From: an uncultured Bacteroidales bacterium
Lineage (GTDB): Bacteria; Bacteroidota; Bacteroidia; Bacteroidales; Paludibacteraceae
Assembly (NCBI GenBank): GCA_900317745.1
Contig: ONHW01000016.1
Location: 18,031-82,030, forward strand
DNA: 64,000 bases
Reading direction: 5' to 3'
Every line of letters starts with the position of its first letter. The first letter of the stretch is position 1. The position numbers and the translations under genes are program-made. The notes beneath the pieces were generated by a model. It was not told the origin of the DNA. It did no database searches and was given only the letters and a program-made list of their open reading frames with translations. Shown piece after piece: positions 60,048 through 64,000 of this stretch.

Positions 60048-62126
60048 ATGTTCAAACTCGAATCCGCATATCATCCTACCGGCGACCAGCCGCAAGCCAT
60101 CGACGCACTCGTTGATGGTATCCGCTCCGGTGCCCGGGCAGAGACCCTGCTGGGTGTCACCGGCAGCGGCAAGACGTTCACCATAGCCAATGTTATCGCG
60201 CGGCTCAACCGCCCGACGCTTATCCTGTCGCACAACAAGACCTTGGCGGCACAGTTGTACTCGGAGATGAAAGCGTTCTTCCCGCACAACGCAGTGGAGT
60301 ATTTCGTCAGTTACTACGATTATTACCAGCCCGAGGCATATATCCCTTCCACCGACACGTATATCGAGAAGGACCTGAGTATCAACGAGGAGATCGACCG
60401 TTTGCGTCTGTCTGCCACCGCAGCGTTGCTCTCCGGCAGAAAGGATGTGATTGTAGTTTCGTCCGTCAGTTGCCTGTACGGCATAGGCAGTCCGCAGGAC
60501 TTCTCGATCAACTGCATCTCTATCCGGCGCGACCAGACCATTCAGATGGATGAGTTCCTGAAGGCACTCGTTGCGGCGCAGTACGTGCGCAACGATCTGG
60601 AGCTGACGCGTGGCAGGTTCCGCGTCAAGGGCGACACGGTGGATATAGCCCTCGCTTATGCCGACTATATCGTGCGCGTGGAGTTCTTCGGCAATACGAT
60701 TGACAGTATCTGTTCGCTCGAGCCCGTGAGTATGAACGTGCTGGAGGAGTTTGAGTTCATCAATATCTATCCTGCTACTATCTTCTGCACCTCGCGCGAG
60801 AGTATCGAGCGTGCCATAGGCGAGATCAAGCGTGACTTGGACGAGCAGATCACATTCTTCCACAACGCGGGTATGGAGCTGGAAGCCAAGCGTATCGACG
60901 AGCGCGTACATTATGATATTGAGATGATTCAGGAGCTCGGCTACTGCTCGGGTGTGGAGAACTACAGCCGGTACTTCGACGGTCGCGAACCCGGCACGCC
61001 GCCGTACTGCCTGCTCGATTATTTCCCCGACGATATGCTGGTCGTCGTTGACGAGAGCCACGTCACTATCCCGCAGATCCATGCGATGTACGGCGGCGAT
61101 AAGGCGCGCAAGGATAACCTGGTGCAGTATGGTTTTCGTCTGCCTGCCGCCCGCGACAACCGTCCGCTCACCTTCGAGGAGTGGGAGCAGAAAGTCGGCT
61201 TGTCTGTCAGCGATAGCGGTCTGTCAGCGAAGCGGTCTAACGTCCAACAGCGGCGCGGTCAAACGATCTTCCTCTCCGCCACACCTGCCGAATACGAACT
61301 GGAGCAGTCCGAAGGCATAGTGGTCGAGCAACTCATCCGTCCTACCGGTCTGCTCGATCCCGAGATTGATGTCCGTCCGTCGGAGCACCAGGTCGATGAT
61401 CTGCTGGAGGAGATCCGTCAGCGCGTGGAGCGTGAGGAACGTGTGCTCGTCACTACTCTCACCAAGCGTATGGCGGAGGAGCTGGACGACTACCTCCGTC
61501 AGTACAATATCCGCTCGGCATATATCCACTCCGATGTCGATACCATCGAGCGCATCAAGATCATGGAAGACCTGCGCCGCGGTATCTACGATGTGCTGGT
61601 GGGTGTCAACCTGCTGCGCGAGGGATTAGACTTGCCCGAGGTGTCGCTGGTGGCTATCCTCGATGCCGACAAGGAGGGCTTCCTGCGCGACCACCGTTCG
61701 CTCACCCAGACCGCAGGACGTGCCGCACGACACGTCAACGGCAAGGTGATCATGTACGCCGACCGTATCACCCGATCCATGCAGCAGACTATCGACGAGA
61801 CCAACCGCCGCCGCTCCATACAGATAGCCTACAACACCGAGCACGGCATAACGCCTACCGCTATCCGCAAGGATATCAATACCGGCGCACTGGCTTCGCT
61901 CTACCACGATGCCGAGAAGGAACGCGAACAGGTACAGCAGCGTATTCGCGAGAGCTGGAAGAACGCACCGTGGCAGCAGATGGACAGCAAGCAACTGCAG
62001 CGTGCTGCCGACCAGAAACGCAAGCAGATGCTCGCCGCAGCCAAGGATCTGAACTTCGACCTCGCCGCCACCCTGCGCGACGAACTGCTGGAGATGGAGA
62101 ACCGCCTGCAGATTCTCGCGGAGTGA
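60048..62126 (+). CDS. uvrB: UvrABC system protein B with repeat-derived insert
   Basis: 692 residues from ATG 60048 (MFKLESAYHPTGDQPQAI), the normal UvrB start; an upstream GTG lies in repeat sequence. Walker A GVTGSGKTFT, beta-hairpin YYDYYQPEAY, VDESH (DEAD-type) and SATPAEYEL, helicase motif VI (QTAGRAARHVNGK), and the C-terminal UVR motif (EMENRLQ) are present. It verifies damage with UvrA and recruits UvrC. About 20 extra residues (384-405, GLSVSDSGLSAKRS) between FEEWEQKV and GQTIFLSATP are encoded by two copies of the neighbouring repeat. Confidence 0.95.
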   Translation: MFKLESAYHPTGDQPQAIDALVDGIRSGARAETLLGVTGSGKTFTIANVIARLNRPTLILSHNKTLAAQLYSEMKAFFPHNAVEYFVSYYDYYQPEAYIPSTDTYIEKDLSINEEIDRLRLSATAALLSGRKDVIVVSSVSCLYGIGSPQDFSINCISIRRDQTIQMDEFLKALVAAQYVRNDLELTRGRFRVKGDTVDIALAYADYIVRVEFFGNTIDSICSLEPVSMNVLEEFEFINIYPATIFCTSRESIERAIGEIKRDLDEQITFFHNAGMELEAKRIDERVHYDIEMIQELGYCSGVENYSRYFDGREPGTPPYCLLDYFPDDMLVVVDESHVTIPQIHAMYGGDKARKDNLVQYGFRLPAARDNRPLTFEEWEQKVGLSVSDSGLSAKRSNVQQRRGQTIFLSATPAEYELEQSEGIVVEQLIRPTGLLDPEIDVRPSEHQVDDLLEEIRQRVEREERVLVTTLTKRMAEELDDYLRQYNIRSAYIHSDVDTIERIKIMEDLRRGIYDVLVGVNLLREGLDLPEVSLVAILDADKEGFLRDHRSLTQTAGRAARHVNGKVIMYADRITRSMQQTIDETNRRRSIQIAYNTEHGITPTAIRKDINTGALASLYHDAEKEREQVQQRIRESWKNAPWQQMDSKQLQRAADQKRKQMLAAAKDLNFDLAATLRDELLEMENRLQILAE
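61204..61238. repeat. Two repeat units inserted in frame in uvrB
   Basis: CTGTCAGCGATAGCGGT (61204-61220) and CTGTCAGCGAAGCGGTCT (61221-61238) are tandem. They match the inverted repeats upstream of uvrB (CTGTCAGCGAACG...) and keep the frame. Confidence 0.8.
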
Positions 62127-62189
62127 TCTTTTAACGTTCGATGCAACCGAACCATTTTATCGGTAATAAACTGCCCAAAATGACCGGAA

Positions 62190-62258
62190 GTGCCGAAAAT
62201 GTGTAAAACTACACGAAAATAGGTGCCGAAAATGTGTAAAATTACACTTTTTTGGCAC
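62190..62258. repeat. Direct 25-bp repeat and extended hairpin after uvrB
   Basis: GTGCCGAAAATGTGTAAAA begins at 62190 and again at 62223, each followed by (C/T)TACAC. Inside each is a GTGTA/TACAC palindrome. From 62223 to 62258 the sequence folds into a 17-bp stem with one mismatch and a 2-base turn, with a T-run on the right arm. It may end uvrB transcription or act as an operator pair for the next gene. Confidence 0.65.
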
Positions 62259-62263
62259 TTTTG

Positions 62264-62295
62264 TTTGCAAATATCAAAAAAATGTTGTATCTTTG
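62264..62295 (+). promoter_or_regulatory. Promoter of the DUF4143-type ATPase gene
   Basis: TTTG (62264-62267), 20 bases, TATCTTTG (62288-62295); the start codon is at 62316. Confidence 0.75.
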
Positions 62296-62315
62296 CATCC
62301 AAATTCAATATAGTT

Positions 62316-63668
62316 ATGTTGCAGATAGAGAGAAATGCTTTTAAGCAATTGCATGCTTGGAAACAAAGCAGCAACCGTAAGCCGCTTCTGCTGCAGGGAG
62401 CACGTCAAATAGGTAAGACCTGGCTAATGCGTGAGTTCGGCAAGCGTGAGTTTGACAGCGTTGTGGAACTTAACTTCGACGAAAAACCTGAACTGCGTGA
62501 GTTGTTCCGACGGACAAAAGACACGACACGGCTCATCCGGGAGTTGGCTCTATATACGCCTGCTTCAATTCAGCCGGAACGTACTTTGCTGATTTTTGAT
62601 GAGATTCAGGAGTCAGAGGAAGCCTTGAATGCTTTGAAATATTTCTGTGAAAATGCTCCTCAATATCCTATTATAGCGGCAGGTTCGCTATTAGGCGTGC
62701 ATGTGCGTAAAAAGAGTATGACTGTGCCTGTAGGCAAGGTGCAAACGCTTCATTTACATCCGTTGAGTTTTAATGAATTCTTGCGCGTAGCCGATTCGCA
62801 AATGTATGATTATTGTGCCTCAGTTACACCCTTTGAGCCATTGCCCGAGATTGTCTTGTCGCGTTTGACAGACGTCTACAGACAATATATGGTATGTGGC
62901 GGTATGCCCGAGGCAGCCATAGCTTTGCTTGAGAATCGGGGCATGCAGACCGTTGAGCAGACCTTAGGCGACATACTGCAACTGTATCAGGCGGACTTCT
63001 CCAAATATGCCACACCTGTTGAAGTGACACGTATGACTGCATTATGGCAGTCCCTGCCTTCGCAGCTTGCCAAAGAGAACCGCAAGTTTATATATAATGT
63101 CATTCGTAGCGGTGCGCGCGCACGAGAGTACGAGGACGGTTTGATATGGCTGGAGGAGGCAGGCTTGATTTATCGCATATACAATGTAGGCAAGCCCGGG
63201 CTGCCACTGGCTGCCTATCGTGATTTATCCGCATTCAAGGCGTACACATTCGATAGCGGCTTGCTGCGACGTCTCGCCCATTTGTCGGCAGAAGTGGTGT
63301 TATCTGAGAATAATCCCGGATATCAAGAGTTCCGTGGAGCAATGGCGGAAAATATGGTGTTGCAATCGTTGGTTTCGCAATATAATGACGTACCGTATTA
63401 TTGGTCAAGCGGCAACAAGGCTGAAATAGACTTTCTGATAGAACATGGTGGGCATATCATTCCCATTGAAGTAAAATCATCCACGCGTATCAGCGGTGGC
63501 AGTCTGGCTTCGTATTTTCATAAATATAATCCGGCACTCCGTATTCGCTTCTCTATGAATAATCTGCACTTTAACGACGGCTTGCTAAGTATCCCGCTTC
63601 CGTTGGCGGATTGGACGCATCAATTGGTCGGGCAAATTTTTGCAGAATCCTCTATCTCAATCAAATAG
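62316..63668 (+). CDS. AAA-type ATPase with DUF4143-like C-terminus
   Basis: 450 residues from ATG 62316, placed just after the promoter; upstream in-frame ATGs would precede the transcript start. Walker A is LQGARQIGKTWLM, Walker B LLIFDEIQE, and the C-terminal half has YWSSGNKAEIDFLIEHGG and IPIEVKSS, a PD-(D/E)xK-like core as in DUF4143 proteins. Such ATPases are common in Bacteroidota and of unknown role; DNA cleavage or toxin-antitoxin action has been suggested. Confidence 0.85.
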   Translation: MLQIERNAFKQLHAWKQSSNRKPLLLQGARQIGKTWLMREFGKREFDSVVELNFDEKPELRELFRRTKDTTRLIRELALYTPASIQPERTLLIFDEIQESEEALNALKYFCENAPQYPIIAAGSLLGVHVRKKSMTVPVGKVQTLHLHPLSFNEFLRVADSQMYDYCASVTPFEPLPEIVLSRLTDVYRQYMVCGGMPEAAIALLENRGMQTVEQTLGDILQLYQADFSKYATPVEVTRMTALWQSLPSQLAKENRKFIYNVIRSGARAREYEDGLIWLEEAGLIYRIYNVGKPGLPLAAYRDLSAFKAYTFDSGLLRRLAHLSAEVVLSENNPGYQEFRGAMAENMVLQSLVSQYNDVPYYWSSGNKAEIDFLIEHGGHIIPIEVKSSTRISGGSLASYFHKYNPALRIRFSMNNLHFNDGLLSIPLPLADWTHQLVGQIFAESSISIK

Positions 63669-63690
63669 TATCTTTTGCGCTGTATATCCT

Positions 63691-64000
63691 ATGGCAAACA
63701 GATTGAAATTATTGCTATCTTGTATACCTGTCAAGTGGAGTTCTTTTCAGGCTCTGCTTTGCGGGGTAGTATGTCTGTTCTGTTCTTGCACAGCCGAGCC
63801 GCTTTGTGAAGCTCGGAAAACGCTTGCTGTTGCCGACAGCCTGCGTGTGAACGAAGGCAGGCTGTATGACGACAGTCTCGCTCTCGCTGAGGCATATACG
63901 TTGCTCGGGCATTGGCGACTCATCTATCCCGATGACTACGCACGCGCGTGTTATTATTATGGTAGGATGTTACGCCATAGGGGTGATCAAGTTGCAGCGA
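63691..64000 (+). CDS. Lipoprotein, probably TPR-containing (3' end outside window)
   Basis: 103 codons are visible with no stop. The signal ends CLFCSC with a lipobox Cys at 33. After it, ARKTLAVADSLR and ALAEAYTLLGHWRLIYPDDY, then ARACYYYGRMLRHRGDQVAA resemble the start of TPR lipoproteins seen in many Bacteroidales, some of which have a C-terminal DNA-binding domain. The part that would tell is outside the window. Confidence 0.6.
   Translation, partial: MANRLKLLLSCIPVKWSSFQALLCGVVCLFCSCTAEPLCEARKTLAVADSLRVNEGRLYDDSLALAEAYTLLGHWRLIYPDDYARACYYYGRMLRHRGDQVAA

Noticed and set aside
62223-62315. Longer start of the ATPase gene at 62223
   Set aside because: It precedes the promoter (-7 at 62288-62295), so it would not be in the transcript.

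Overview
This window looks like the chromosome of a Bacteroidales bacterium. The signs are Bacteroidota-type promoters (TTTG, 20 bases, TAxxTTTG) upstream of several operons, many secreted proteins and lipoproteins with short signal peptides, and a fused SpmA-SpmB protein. A PorW/SprE-type lipoprotein and a PorE-like TPR/PD40/OmpA protein indicate a type IX secretion system (T9SS). I cannot name a genus from the sequence.

Region 1 (1-24895) is accessory and carbohydrate-facing. It opens with the 3' part of a six-hairpin glycosidase related to GH78. A run of secreted proteins follows: two GH128-type beta-1,3-glucanases with CBM6-like domains, and several non-enzymatic proteins built from two recurring beta-rich modules, called here A and B. 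Seven of these proteins end in the same short C-terminal tail, which I read as a probable T9SS sorting signal. Two tailed proteins are each followed, with an ATGA overlap, by an outer-membrane beta-barrel; one barrel carries an OmpA domain. From about 8256 the genes are almost continuous and run into a rhamnose pathway: GH78 alpha-L-rhamnosidase lipoprotein, rhamnulokinase, an arabinose/fucose-isomerase-like protein in place of RhaA, an MFS transporter, and rhamnulose-1-phosphate aldolase. No SusC/SusD pair is present. The locus therefore looks like a SusCD-less surface glycan system coupled to rhamnose catabolism, ended by a bidirectional terminator at 24973-25002.

Region 2 (25049-46502) is mostly minus-strand housekeeping. 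One operon holds a 55-residue membrane protein, topoisomerase IV A, a secreted esterase and the PorE-like protein. A second holds a coiled-coil secreted protein, upp, a VanZ-like protein and dprA. Its promoter is interlocked with a divergent promoter for an exonuclease-YrdC fusion, a polyprenyl-phosphate sugar transferase and xseB. A third minus-strand series runs tsaB, porW/sprE, a thioredoxin-like protein, a cation/proton antiporter, an extended NAD-dependent epimerase, spmAB and ybeY.

Region 3 (46503-64000) has a 645-base regulatory gap, then fba, an acetyl-CoA hydrolase/CoA-transferase, a secreted TPR-CHAT protein with an unknown secreted partner, a split chromate transporter, TamB, uvrB, a DUF4143-type ATPase and the start of a lipoprotein. 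Short repeats are notable here: one family fills the tamB-uvrB gap, supplies the last codons of tamB and is inserted in frame in uvrB. Another palindromic family is inserted in frame in tsaB.
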